A stretch of 11,709 nt of DNA from contig DATLYF010000124.1 in the NCBI GenBank assembly GCA_035575095.1, positions 1-11,709 of the forward strand, given 5' to 3'. Positions 1-6,708 of this stretch are shown here, piece by piece. The translations under genes and the position numbers were made by a program. Source of the DNA: DATLYF01 sp035575095 (GTDB taxonomy: Bacteria; Pseudomonadota; Gammaproteobacteria; Competibacterales; Competibacteraceae). The notes beneath the pieces were generated by a model, which saw only the letters and a list, made by a program, of their open reading frames with translations, did not search any database and was not told where the DNA came from. Every line of letters starts with the position of its first letter. Positions within the stretch are counted from its first letter, which is position 1.

Positions 1-35
1 CCCGGCGGCAAGGCTGAAACCCGCCGATCGCGGGG

Positions 36-68
36 CCTTGGCGCCGGTTTGCTCCGCCCTTGGCGCCG
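36..68. repeat. Two direct repeats upstream of the response-regulator promoter
   Basis: The 11-mer CCTTGGCGCCG occurs at 36-46 and again at 58-68, exactly 22 bases apart, which is about two helical turns. Each copy contains the palindrome GGCGCC. The second copy ends just before a possible -35 element at 71-76, so the pair sits where an activator or repressor could bind. The repeats are seen directly; the regulatory role is inference. Confidence 0.4.
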
Positions 69-70
69 TG

Positions 71-99
71 TTACAAACTGATAGGTAACCGGCGATAAT
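71..99 (+). promoter_or_regulatory. Possible sigma-70-type promoter of the response-regulator gene
   Basis: A -10-like GATAAT (94-99, five of six consensus bases) lies 17 bases after a weak -35-like TTACAA (71-76, three of six). An inverted repeat, GTTAC at 70-74 and GTAAC at 85-89, overlaps the spacer and could be an operator. Transcription would begin near 106 and leave a leader of about 95 bases. This is a visual match only. Confidence 0.35.
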
Positions 100-200
100 G
101 ACCTCGGCCCATAGGGGCACCGTATGCGCAGGTCCGGGCGGCGTACGGTAGCGGGTGGGGCCGCAGTCACCATAATAATTCCTGGCCCTAGGGAGGCCCC

Positions 201-1367
201 ATGATGATTCAAAAGGCACTCGTGGTCGACGATTCCAAGGTCGCCCATCTTACCTTGCGCAAGATGCTGACCGAACGCGGCATCCAGGTGGACTGGGTGG
301 ACTCCGGAGAGGCTGGTATCGACTACCTGCGCCGGCAGCGGCCGGACGTGGTGTTCATGGACGTGATGATGCCGGGCATGGACGGCTTCGAGACCAGTGG
401 CGTCATCACCCGCGATCCCTCGATCGACGCTCCGCCCATCATCATGTGCTCGGCCAATGCCACCGAGCAGGACCAGCAGCAGGCGCGCAGCAACGGTGCC
501 GTGGCCTTTCTCTCCAAGCCCTATACCCCCGATGAACTGGACCAGGTGCTGAGCCGGGTCAGCCAGTTGAGCAAGGCGCCGGCCGCGACGCAGCCGCAGC
601 CACCTGTCGCCCCTGCGGCACCCGCGGCGGCGCCGGCACCTGCCGCCGCGCTGCCGGAGCTGGCCGTGCTGCGGCAGGAGTTGACCGCCCTGGCCGAGCA
701 GACCGCCCGCGCCGTGGCCGGCGAGACCGCCCGCGGCATTGCTCAGGAGGTGGCCGAGGCCATCGCCGCCCGCACCGCCAGCCAAACGGTGGCCGACGCC
801 GAGCCGGTGACCAAGGAAATGGCACGGGACGCCGCCCGGGGCACTGCGCGCAGTGTGGCCGAGGACAGCGCCCGCGCCGTGGCCAGTACGCTGGCGCGGC
901 AGGTGGCTGAGGAGGTGGCGCGCAGTATCGCCCAGGAGCTAGTGCAGGGGCTGGGAGCGCAGCTGCAACGGCAACTGGCGGAGCGTGCCGTGCCCCAGAT
1001 CGACAGCGCCGCCCTCAAGAACGAGCTGCTGCACGAACTGAAGGATGGTGTGGCCAGGCGGGTCGACCAGGCACTGGCCCCGATCCTGGCCGGCGACGCC
1101 TTGCAGCAGCGGCTGCGGCAGTTGCTCCAGGCCGAGCTCGCCGGCCTGCAGGAGAGCACCGGCCACAGCGCCGAGCAGTTGCGCGACAGCACGGTGCTGG
1201 CAGCGAAGGAGGCGGCGCACGCTGCGGCCGCCCTGGCGGTGCAGGAGAGGCTCGACCAGCTCCGCCCCGACGCTGCCCTGGCCGCGGTTCAGAAGCGCGC
1301 CAATCTCGCCCTGGGCGTCGGTCTGCTGGCGGTAGTAGTGGCCGTACTGGCCGGCGTGTTATTCTGA
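201..1367 (+). CDS. Response regulator with octad-repeat helical region and C-terminal membrane anchor
   Basis: Residues 1-125 form a CheY-like receiver domain. It has the acidic pair D10/D11, phosphoacceptor D54 (in FMDVMMPGMDG), the switch-position S84 and the conserved K106 before proline, so phosphorylation by a histidine kinase is expected. No DNA-binding, GGDEF or other known output domain follows. Instead there is a Pro/Ala linker (about 128-150), a long Ala-rich, charged, probably helical region with eight-residue repeats (167-245), further helical sequence, and one hydrophobic segment at about 368-388 that ends the protein. This predicts a tail-anchored inner-membrane protein with the receiver in the cytoplasm. 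GGAGG at 192-196 is 4 bases from the ATG at 201 and 7 from the ATG at 204, so translation may begin at 204. No kinase gene is adjacent. The receiver call is firm; the role of the rest is unknown. Confidence 0.9.
   Translation: MMIQKALVVDDSKVAHLTLRKMLTERGIQVDWVDSGEAGIDYLRRQRPDVVFMDVMMPGMDGFETSGVITRDPSIDAPPIIMCSANATEQDQQQARSNGAVAFLSKPYTPDELDQVLSRVSQLSKAPAATQPQPPVAPAAPAAAPAPAAALPELAVLRQELTALAEQTARAVAGETARGIAQEVAEAIAARTASQTVADAEPVTKEMARDAARGTARSVAEDSARAVASTLARQVAEEVARSIAQELVQGLGAQLQRQLAERAVPQIDSAALKNELLHELKDGVARRVDQALAPILAGDALQQRLRQLLQAELAGLQESTGHSAEQLRDSTVLAAKEAAHAAAALAVQERLDQLRPDAALAAVQKRANLALGVGLLAVVVAVLAGVLF
699..935 (+). repeat. Region coding for about nine eight-residue repeats (xxARxVAx)
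   Basis: Within the response regulator, residues 167-245 read as successive octads: QTARAVAG, ETARGIAQ, EVAEAIAA, RTASQTVA, then a seven-residue break (DAEPVTK), then EMARDAAR, GTARSVAE, DSARAVAS, TLARQVAE and EVARSIAQ. Positions 3 and 7 are nearly always Ala, position 4 is usually Arg and position 6 is usually Val or Ile. At DNA level the 15-mer GCCCGCGCCGTGGCC is identical at 705-719 and 870-884, which fits growth by internal duplication. An eight-residue period differs from the seven-residue heptad of ordinary coiled coils. Confidence 0.65.
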
Positions 1368-1393
1368 AAATCGTATTTGCCGAGTTTCACGAC

Positions 1394-1415
1394 CCGACCA
1401 GGGAAGGTCGGTTTC
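1394..1415 (+). terminator. Putative intrinsic terminator after the response-regulator gene
   Basis: A perfect 6-bp stem, CCGACC (1394-1399) with GGTCGG (1406-1411), encloses the loop AGGGAA and is followed by TTTCT. It lies 27 bases after the stop codon. The stem is short and the T tract is brief, so termination may be partial. Confidence 0.5.
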
Positions 1416-1418
1416 TCC

Positions 1419-1578
1419 TCACAGCAGGTTGTGCATGGCCGCGGCGCTGTTTACCTCGAAGGTGCGCGGCTTTTCATTTGCAGCGCGGTCACCACCGCGT
1501 CCTCCACGAGCAGCGCATAGTGTTGTCCGCCACGTTCTGCGCCTTGCCCCAGACGTCCATGACGAGGGCGTCGTTCAC
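1419..1578 (-). pseudogene. Possible frameshifted remnant of a - strand gene (C-terminal end)
   Basis: On the - strand three short pieces in different frames read like ordinary protein and join end to end: VNDALVMDVWGKAQNVADN (from 1578), then YALLVEDAVVTALQ, then KPRTFEVNSAAAMHNLL with a TGA stop at 1421-1419. Frame breaks fall near 1515-1522 and near 1473-1480. The pieces have GC-rich codons like those of the real genes here, while no single frame is open and plausible across the region. I do not recognise the family. The remnant points toward the response-regulator gene and ends just beyond its terminator, as a convergent gene would. It may also be chance in GC-rich DNA. Confidence 0.3.
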
Positions 1579-1640
1579 TGTTATGAATCAGATATGGGAT
1601 GGTGTGGTCGTAGACTGTCAGGTTCCGGTCGGATTTCGAC

Positions 1641-1669
1641 TTGCACATCGTTCGATGGCAAAGTGTTAG
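1641..1669 (+). promoter_or_regulatory. Weak candidate promoter for the NYN gene
   Basis: TTGCAC (1641-1646, four of six -35 bases) is followed after 17 bases by TGTTAG (1664-1669, three of six -10 bases), in the AT-richer part of the gap. The leader would be about 60-65 bases. The -10 match is poor, and other positions in this AT-rich stretch are possible. Confidence 0.25.
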
Positions 1670-1737
1670 CCTTACTGAGATTGGGGTTCCCACCGCTCCG
1701 AGAGCAGTGACGGTCATTCTTGAGATCAATAAATTTT

Positions 1738-2598
1738 ATGGATTACGGGCAGTTGATGAAGACCACCTATCACAAATCCCATGCCAAGGTCGGCGTCTAC
1801 GTGGATGCCGCCAACATCTCGCGCAACGGTGGCAGCCGCCTGCAGTACGACGTATTGCGCGAATTCGCCTGCCGTGATCATGCCGAGGCGCTGCGCCTCA
1901 ACGTCTATCTCGCCTACGACGAGGAGCGCGCCGAGGCCAATCCGGCCTACCGTGACAAAGCGCGTGCCTACCAGGCGGCGCTGCGCGAAGTGGGCTACAA
2001 AGTGATCGAGAAGCGCGTGCGCTGGTTCCAGGACGAGGCCGGCAACCGCTATGGCAAGGCCAACGCCGATCTGGATATGGCGGTGGACGTGCTGCTGCAG
2101 TCGGAGAACCTGGACCGGGTGCTGCTGGTGACCGGCGATGGCGACTTCGTGCAAGTGGTGCGGGCGCTGCAGAACAAAGGCTGCCGGGTGGAGGTGCTGG
2201 CCTTCGACAACGTTTCCGAGGAACTGCGCCGCGAGGCCGATCTGTACCTTTCCGGCTATCTGGTGCCGGGACTGCTGCCAACCCGCGGCGACGACTACAA
2301 CTCCCCGGTCTGGGGCGAGCTCGGCTCGCGGGTGCGCGGCTATTGCTATCACCACGACGACAACAAGAACTACGGCTTCATGCGCTTCCTGGTGAAGCTC
2401 TCGCCCTATCTGTGGAAGACCGATTCGCGCGATCCCGACTCGCCCTACCGCACCGCCTTCTTCCACGATTCCAGCCTGCCGGACAATTTCAACGTGATGC
2501 GGCTGCCGTCACGCAACCACATCTTCGAATTCACCCTGGCCGAGCCCAACGGCAAGCAGCCGGTGGCTACCGACATCGTCCTGGTCCATCCCTCCTGA
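1738..2598 (+). CDS. NYN-domain putative ribonuclease with C-terminal cold-shock-like domain
   Basis: Residues about 17-180 match the NYN/LabA-like (DUF88) PIN-type fold. Acidic residues sit where metal ligands are expected: D23 in VYVDAAN, D111/D113/D117 in DLDMAVD, and D134/D136 in TGDGDF. Members of this family are known or presumed metal-dependent RNases. Residues about 195-286 resemble a divergent cold-shock OB fold: NKNYGFM resembles the RNP1 motif (KGYGFI), AFFHDSSL resembles RNP2 (VFVHxS), and the end, from HIFEFTLAEPNGKQPVATDIV, resembles the last strands of CspA. No signal peptide is present, so it is cytoplasmic. Start choice is uncertain: ATG 1738 is used, while ATG 1756 or TTG 1720 are in frame and none has a strong Shine-Dalgarno site. 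The next gene, prc, starts 60 bases later and may be co-transcribed. The nuclease call is solid at family level; the RNA target is unknown. Confidence 0.85.
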   Translation: MDYGQLMKTTYHKSHAKVGVYVDAANISRNGGSRLQYDVLREFACRDHAEALRLNVYLAYDEERAEANPAYRDKARAYQAALREVGYKVIEKRVRWFQDEAGNRYGKANADLDMAVDVLLQSENLDRVLLVTGDGDFVQVVRALQNKGCRVEVLAFDNVSEELRREADLYLSGYLVPGLLPTRGDDYNSPVWGELGSRVRGYCYHHDDNKNYGFMRFLVKLSPYLWKTDSRDPDSPYRTAFFHDSSLPDNFNVMRLPSRNHIFEFTLAEPNGKQPVATDIVLVHPS

Positions 2599-2658
2599 GA
2601 CCAGCCGCCCGGACTGCGCTAACCTGTTGTTTGAAGTGAGCACTGCGAGCCCAGCCCC

Positions 2659-4764
2659 ATGAGATTCCGTGAACTCTCCCTCAGTCTGCTGCTGGCGGCC
2701 CTGCTGGCAGCGAGCACCGGCGTGCTGGCAGCGCAGCCCGGTTCAGTGGTTCCGGCGATTCTGGCGCCGCAGGCCAAGCACAAAACCCTGGATCAGGCCA
2801 TCGCCGGCCTGCTCAGCCACTACCATTACCGCCAGGCCAAGCTGGACGACAAGCTCTCGACGATCATTCTCGGCGCCTACCTGGAGGCCTTGGACTTCAA
2901 CCGGCTGTACTTTTTGCGCAGCGACGTGCAGGGCTTCGAACGCAAGTACCGCATCGCCCTAGACGACGCCCTGCAGGGCGGTGATCTGCGACCGGCCTAC
3001 GAGATCTTCAATCTCTATCAGCAGCGCCTGGCCGAGCGCACTGCCTGGGTGAGCAAGCAGCTGCAGAAGCCCTTTGACTTCGGCCGCGACGAGGAGCTGG
3101 AGCTGGAGCGCAAGAACGCGCCTTGGGCGGCCAGCAGCGCGGAGCTGGACGAAATCTGGCGCAAGCGGCTGAAGAACGAGCTGCTGGCGCTGATGCTGGT
3201 GGGACAGAAGGAGCCCGAGGCGCGCAAGACTCTGCAGAGTCGCTACGAGTCGAGACTCAAGCGCACCCTGCAGTCCAACAGCGAGGACGTGTTCCAGACT
3301 TACATGAACGCGGTGGCGCGCAGCTTCGACCCGCACACCGCCTACTTCTCGCCGCGCGCCAGCGAGAACTTCAATATCGAGATGCGCCTCTCCCTGGAAG
3401 GGATCGGCACTGTGCTGCGCATGGAGGAGGAGGAGATCAAGGTGCTGGAGCTGGTGCCCGGCGGTCCGGCCGACCTGAGCAAGCAGATCAAGCCCGGCGA
3501 CAACATCATCGGCGTGGCCCAGGGCGACGACGGGCCGATGGTGGACGTGGTCGGCTGGCGGCTGGATGATGTGGTCGACCTGATCCGCGGTCAGCGCGGC
3601 TCGGTGGTGCGGTTACAGCTCATCCCCGAGGGCGGCCGTGCCAGCGGTATCACCAAGACCGTGCGCCTGGTGCGCGATACCGTCAAGCTGGACAAGAAAG
3701 CGGCGCAGAGCGAGATCAAGACCCTGCAGGCCAACGGCCGCAGCTACCGCATCGGCGTCATCACCATCCCCACTTTCTACAGCGACTTCGCCGCCGCCCA
3801 GCGCGGCGACGCTGACTACCGCAGCACCACCCGTGACGTGCGCCGGCTGCTGGAGCAGCTCAACCGCGAGAAGATCGACGGCCTGCTCATCGACCTGCGC
3901 CAGAACGGTGGCGGTTCGCTCGCTGAGGCAGTGGAGCTGACCGGCTTGTTCATCCAGGAAGGCCCAGTGGTACAGGTGCGCAATTCGCGCGGCGAGGTGG
4001 AGGTGGAGCAGGATCCCGACCCCAGCCTGCTCTACGACGGGCCGCTGGGGGTGCTGCTCGATCGCTACAGCGCTTCGGCCTCGGAGATCTTCGCCGGTGC
4101 CATCCAGGACTACGGCCGCGGCCTGCTGATCGGCGATCCTACCTTCGGCAAGGGCACGGTGCAGACTCTCATCGATCTGGGCCGCTTCATGCCGCGCAAC
4201 GATCCGCCGGCGGGACAGCTCAAGCTGACCGTGGCCAAGTTCTACCGGGTCAACGGCAGCAGTACCCAGCACAAGGGCGTGATGCCTGACATTTCGCTGC
4301 CTTCGGCCTACGATGCCGAAGAAGTGGGGGAGAGCGCCCAGCCCCAGGCCCTGCCCTGGGACGAGATCGCCCCGGCGCCTTACCGTGGTAGCCAGCGCCT
4401 GCGCAGCCTGGTGCCGGAGCTGAACAAGCTCCACCAGCAGCGCATGGACGGCGAGCCAGCCTTGGTGGCCCTGCGCCGGACCATCGAGCTGGCCGAGCAG
4501 GTGCGGCGCCAGACCAAGGTATCGCTGCTGGAGAGCCGCCGCCGCAGCGAGCGCGATCGCCAGGAGGCGGAACTGTTGATGCGACAGAACGAGCTGCGCA
4601 CCGCCCTCGGCCTGCCGCCCCTCAAGCCCGACCAGGCGCGCAGTGAGGATGACAAGGGGCTGCCCGACGTGTTGCAGCAGGAGAGCATCCGCATCGTCGC
4701 CGACCTGGCCGAGATGCTGGCCGCTCAGGACCGCGGCGAGGCGCTGGTGATGAGCGGGCAGTAG
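2659..4764 (+). CDS. prc: Tail-specific C-terminal processing protease Prc (Tsp), peptidase family S41
   Basis: This periplasmic serine protease degrades or trims proteins from their C-terminal ends. In gammaproteobacteria it acts on lipoproteins, cell-wall hydrolases and envelope-stress regulators; the Pseudomonas homologue is AlgO. The product is 701 residues, close to the 682 of E. coli Prc. A signal peptide covers residues 1-24, with cleavage probably after VLA. An N-terminal helical domain follows, then a PDZ domain at about 245-325 (LEGIG...GGPAD...IKPGDNIIGV). The S41 catalytic core has nucleophile S473 in YSASASEIF and general-base K498 in TFGKGTVQ, 25 residues apart as in E. coli (S452/K477 of the precursor). 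The charged helical C-terminal domain (about 560-701) is typical of the family. All key residues are intact. The Shine-Dalgarno site is weak (GAG at 2647-2649); the ATG is supported by the signal peptide immediately after it. Confidence 0.96.
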   Translation: MRFRELSLSLLLAALLAASTGVLAAQPGSVVPAILAPQAKHKTLDQAIAGLLSHYHYRQAKLDDKLSTIILGAYLEALDFNRLYFLRSDVQGFERKYRIALDDALQGGDLRPAYEIFNLYQQRLAERTAWVSKQLQKPFDFGRDEELELERKNAPWAASSAELDEIWRKRLKNELLALMLVGQKEPEARKTLQSRYESRLKRTLQSNSEDVFQTYMNAVARSFDPHTAYFSPRASENFNIEMRLSLEGIGTVLRMEEEEIKVLELVPGGPADLSKQIKPGDNIIGVAQGDDGPMVDVVGWRLDDVVDLIRGQRGSVVRLQLIPEGGRASGITKTVRLVRDTVKLDKKAAQSEIKTLQANGRSYRIGVITIPTFYSDFAAAQRGDADYRSTTRDVRRLLEQLNREKIDGLLIDLRQNGGGSLAEAVELTGLFIQEGPVVQVRNSRGEVEVEQDPDPSLLYDGPLGVLLDRYSASASEIFAGAIQDYGRGLLIGDPTFGKGTVQTLIDLGRFMPRNDPPAGQLKLTVAKFYRVNGSSTQHKGVMPDISLPSAYDAEEVGESAQPQALPWDEIAPAPYRGSQRLRSLVPELNKLHQQRMDGEPALVALRRTIELAEQVRRQTKVSLLESRRRSERDRQEAELLMRQNELRTALGLPPLKPDQARSEDDKGLPDVLQQESIRIVADLAEMLAAQDRGEALVMSGQ

Positions 4765-4820
4765 CGACGCCACTGCGCCATGTCGGATTTGGGCAAGAAA
4801 AGGTCTGTTGCGGACATGTG

Positions 4821-4838
4821 ACGCCTGCCGGCAGGCGT
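4821..4838. promoter_or_regulatory. Perfect 18-bp palindrome, possible operator or terminator stem
   Basis: ACGCCTGCCGGCAGGCGT equals its own reverse complement. It lies 57 bases after the prc stop and 268 bases before the transporter operon. No T tract follows on the + strand, which argues against a classical terminator. A dimeric repressor or activator site is possible. Identity of the binding protein is unknown. Confidence 0.45.
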
Positions 4839-4969
4839 GTACGGTGCTCTGTCATCGTCGCTGAATGCCGCCGCCGCGCAAGGAACGGCGGCTGCCCGGA
4901 TTCCCACGTGCTCATGGCCACGCTCCGTACCCTCGCCCCGCATTGCCGGCGTCGTGCCAGGGGCGATGA

Positions 4970-4997
4970 TTTCCTGTGGCGTGCCATGCACTACAGT
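4970..4997 (+). promoter_or_regulatory. Weak candidate promoter for the transporter operon
   Basis: TACAGT (4992-4997, four of six -10 bases) lies 16 bases after TTTCCT (4970-4975), a poor -35 match. Transcription would start near 5004, directly before the 5009-5034 hairpin. A sigma-54 type promoter was considered in the same stretch, but the GG and GC doublets are 10 rather than 12 bases apart. Confidence 0.22.
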
Positions 4998-5008
4998 GAA
5001 ATCAGACT

Positions 5009-5034
5009 CGGCATCGACAGCGAGCGTCGAGCCG
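5009..5034 (+). other. Hairpin in the leader of the transporter operon
   Basis: CGGC (5009-5012) pairs with GCCG (5031-5034), and TCGAC (5014-5018) pairs with GTCGA (5026-5030), leaving a single bulged A and a 7-base loop. It would form at or near the 5' end of the operon mRNA and leaves the ribosome binding site at 5093 free. It could stabilise the transcript or be a protein-binding dyad. Confidence 0.3.
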
Positions 5035-5105
5035 CCGTTCCAGGAGGGGTGGGCAGAAGCTATCCACAACAAAACCGATAACGACCAACCGCGGAGGATT
5101 TCGAG

Positions 5106-6698
5106 ATGAAACAGTTGCATGAGCTGACCCAGGCCCTGCGCGATGGCCGGCTGACGCGCCGCGAGTTCCTGTTCCGGGCCGCGGCGCTGGGCCTGTCGGC
5201 CAGCCTCGCGCCGACCCTGCTGGGCGGTCCGGCGGCCCTGGCCCAGACCGCCACGCCGCGCAAGGGCGGGATGCTGAAGATCGGCATGTCGGGTGGCGCC
5301 ACCTCCGACAGCCTCGACCCCACTACCTTCACCGACTGGGTGCCGACCAACATCGGCTACCAGATCATGAACGGCCTGGTAGAGATCGACGAGAACAACC
5401 AGGCCACGCCCGAGCTGCTGGAGAGCTGGGAGGCCAAGCCCGGCGCCGCCGAATGGGTGTTCAACGTGCGCCAGGGCGTGCAGTTCCACAACGGCAAGAC
5501 GCTCGATGTCGACGACATCATCTACTCCATCAACCTGCATCGGGGCGAGACCAAGTCGGCAGCCAAGGCGGTGCTCGCCGACATCACCGAGGTCAAGAAA
5601 ATCGGCCCTCATCAGATCAGCATCGTCCTGGCCAACGGCAACGCCGACCTGCCCTACCTGCTCAGCGACTACCATCTGATGGTGGTGCCCAACGGCTTCA
5701 AGGACTGGGCCAAGCCCATCGGCACTGGCGGCTATATCCTGGAGGCCTTCGAGCCGGGAGTGCGGGCGCTGACCAAGCGCAACCCTAACTACTGGAAGCC
5801 GAACCGCGCCCATGTGGACGGCATCGAGACTCTGGTCATCAACGACGTGGCGGCGCGCACCAACGCCCTGATCTCCGGTCAGGTGCACGTGATCAACCGC
5901 CTCGACGGCAAGACCGTGGATCTGCTGAAGAAGAACAAGAACATCCAGGTGATCCGCAACTCCGCCGGCCAGCATGCCGTGCTGCCGATGCACACCCAAA
6001 TGGACCCGTTCAAGGACAACAACGTGCGCTTGGCGCTCAAGCACGCCATCGACCGGCAGAAGATCATCGACACCGTGCTGCGCGGCTACGGCGTGATCGG
6101 CAACGACCATCCCATCCCGCGCACCAGTCCGTTCTACAACAGCGAGCTGCCGCAGCGCCCCTACGACCCGGACAAGGCCAGGTTCTACCTCAAGCAGGCC
6201 GGCCTGGACAGCCTGCGGGTGACGCTGTCCACCTCTGAGGCTGCCTTCACCGGCGCCGTCGACACCGCCGTGCTGTACCAGGCCGCAGCCAGCAAGGCCG
6301 GCATCACCATCGACGTCAAGCGCGAGCCCTCTGACGGCTATTGGGACAACGTGTGGATGAAGGCGCCGTTCTCCATGTCCTACTGGGGCGGCCGGCCCAC
6401 CGCCGACCAGATGCTGTCGATCGCCTACAAGTCCGACGCCAAGTGGAACGATACCTTCTGGAAGCGGGAGGACTTCGACAAGCTGCTGATCCAGGCCCGC
6501 GCCGAGCTGGACCAGGCCAAGCGCAAGCAGATGTACTGGGAGCTGCAGAAGATGATCCACGACGACGGCGGCGCCATCATCCCCATGTTCATCGACTATC
6601 TGGAGGCCGGCAGCGTCAAGGTCAAGGGCATGGGGCCGCACCCCATGTTCGACTTCATGGGCCAGCGCATCGGCGAGAAGGTCTGGCTGGAAGCCTGA
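5106..6698 (+). CDS. Peptide/nickel-type (DppA/OppA-like) ABC transporter solute-binding protein, Tat-exported
   Basis: This is a cluster C (SBP_bac_5) periplasmic binding protein of 530 residues, the usual size for dipeptide, oligopeptide and related binders. It captures the solute in the periplasm and delivers it to the two permeases that follow. The N-terminus carries a twin-arginine signal: TRREFLF at residues 13-19, a hydrophobic stretch, and probable cleavage after PAALA (about residue 46), suggesting export in folded form. Family features are visible: LDPTTFTDWVPTNIGYQIMN near the mature start, the FHNGKTLDVDDIIYSI stretch, GTGGYILEAFEPG, and DNNVRLALKHAIDRQKI. A good Shine-Dalgarno site (GGAGG, 5093-5097) fixes the ATG. 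It is the first gene of a tight operon, 10 bases before the first permease. The substrate is not determined; a peptide, opine, amide or sugar conjugate is possible in this family. Confidence 0.92.
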   Translation: MKQLHELTQALRDGRLTRREFLFRAAALGLSASLAPTLLGGPAALAQTATPRKGGMLKIGMSGGATSDSLDPTTFTDWVPTNIGYQIMNGLVEIDENNQATPELLESWEAKPGAAEWVFNVRQGVQFHNGKTLDVDDIIYSINLHRGETKSAAKAVLADITEVKKIGPHQISIVLANGNADLPYLLSDYHLMVVPNGFKDWAKPIGTGGYILEAFEPGVRALTKRNPNYWKPNRAHVDGIETLVINDVAARTNALISGQVHVINRLDGKTVDLLKKNKNIQVIRNSAGQHAVLPMHTQMDPFKDNNVRLALKHAIDRQKIIDTVLRGYGVIGNDHPIPRTSPFYNSELPQRPYDPDKARFYLKQAGLDSLRVTLSTSEAAFTGAVDTAVLYQAAASKAGITIDVKREPSDGYWDNVWMKAPFSMSYWGGRPTADQMLSIAYKSDAKWNDTFWKREDFDKLLIQARAELDQAKRKQMYWELQKMIHDDGGAIIPMFIDYLEAGSVKVKGMGPHPMFDFMGQRIGEKVWLEA

Positions 6699-6708
6699 GG
6701 GGGGAGCT

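Larger units (their letters stand above)
1368..1737. other. 370-base intergenic region between response-regulator and NYN genes
   Basis: This gap holds the hairpin terminator at 1394-1415, the possible - strand gene remnant at 1419-1578, and a more AT-rich stretch (about 1575-1740) that probably carries the promoter of the NYN gene. The short open frames on the + strand have unnatural composition and no convincing ribosome binding site. I see no RNA gene. Confidence 0.5.
4765..5105. other. 341-base intergenic region upstream of the transporter operon
   Basis: No convincing gene is present; the short + strand frames here lack good start sites and have no recognisable content. The region holds a perfect 18-bp palindrome (4821-4838), a looser inverted repeat CATGTC/GACATG (4779-4784 and 4813-4818), a candidate promoter near 4970-4997, a hairpin at 5009-5034, and the ribosome binding site at 5093-5097. 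It therefore looks like the control region of the operon that starts at 5106. No regulator gene is adjacent, so any regulator is probably encoded elsewhere. Confidence 0.6.

Noticed and set aside
1429..1710. Short + strand open frame in the response-regulator/NYN gap
   Set aside because: No ribosome binding site, composition unlike neighbouring genes, and it overlaps the more plausible - strand remnant and the NYN promoter region.
3613..4773. A 386-codon open frame on the - strand inside prc
   Set aside because: It is a shadow of the protease gene: low-complexity composition and no domain seen.
4975..4990. Possible sigma-54 promoter (TGGC...TGCA)
   Set aside because: The GG and GC doublets are 10 bases apart, while the family requires 12, and no activator gene is nearby.
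5060..5068. CTATCCACA, one mismatch from a DnaA box
   Set aside because: A single isolated near-match in a promoter region, with no cluster of boxes, AT-rich unwinding region or origin-associated gene.
4818..5109. Two small + strand open frames (87 and 90 codons) upstream of the binding-protein gene
   Set aside because: Both overlap each other and the operon's control region, and have no convincing start signal or recognisable sequence.
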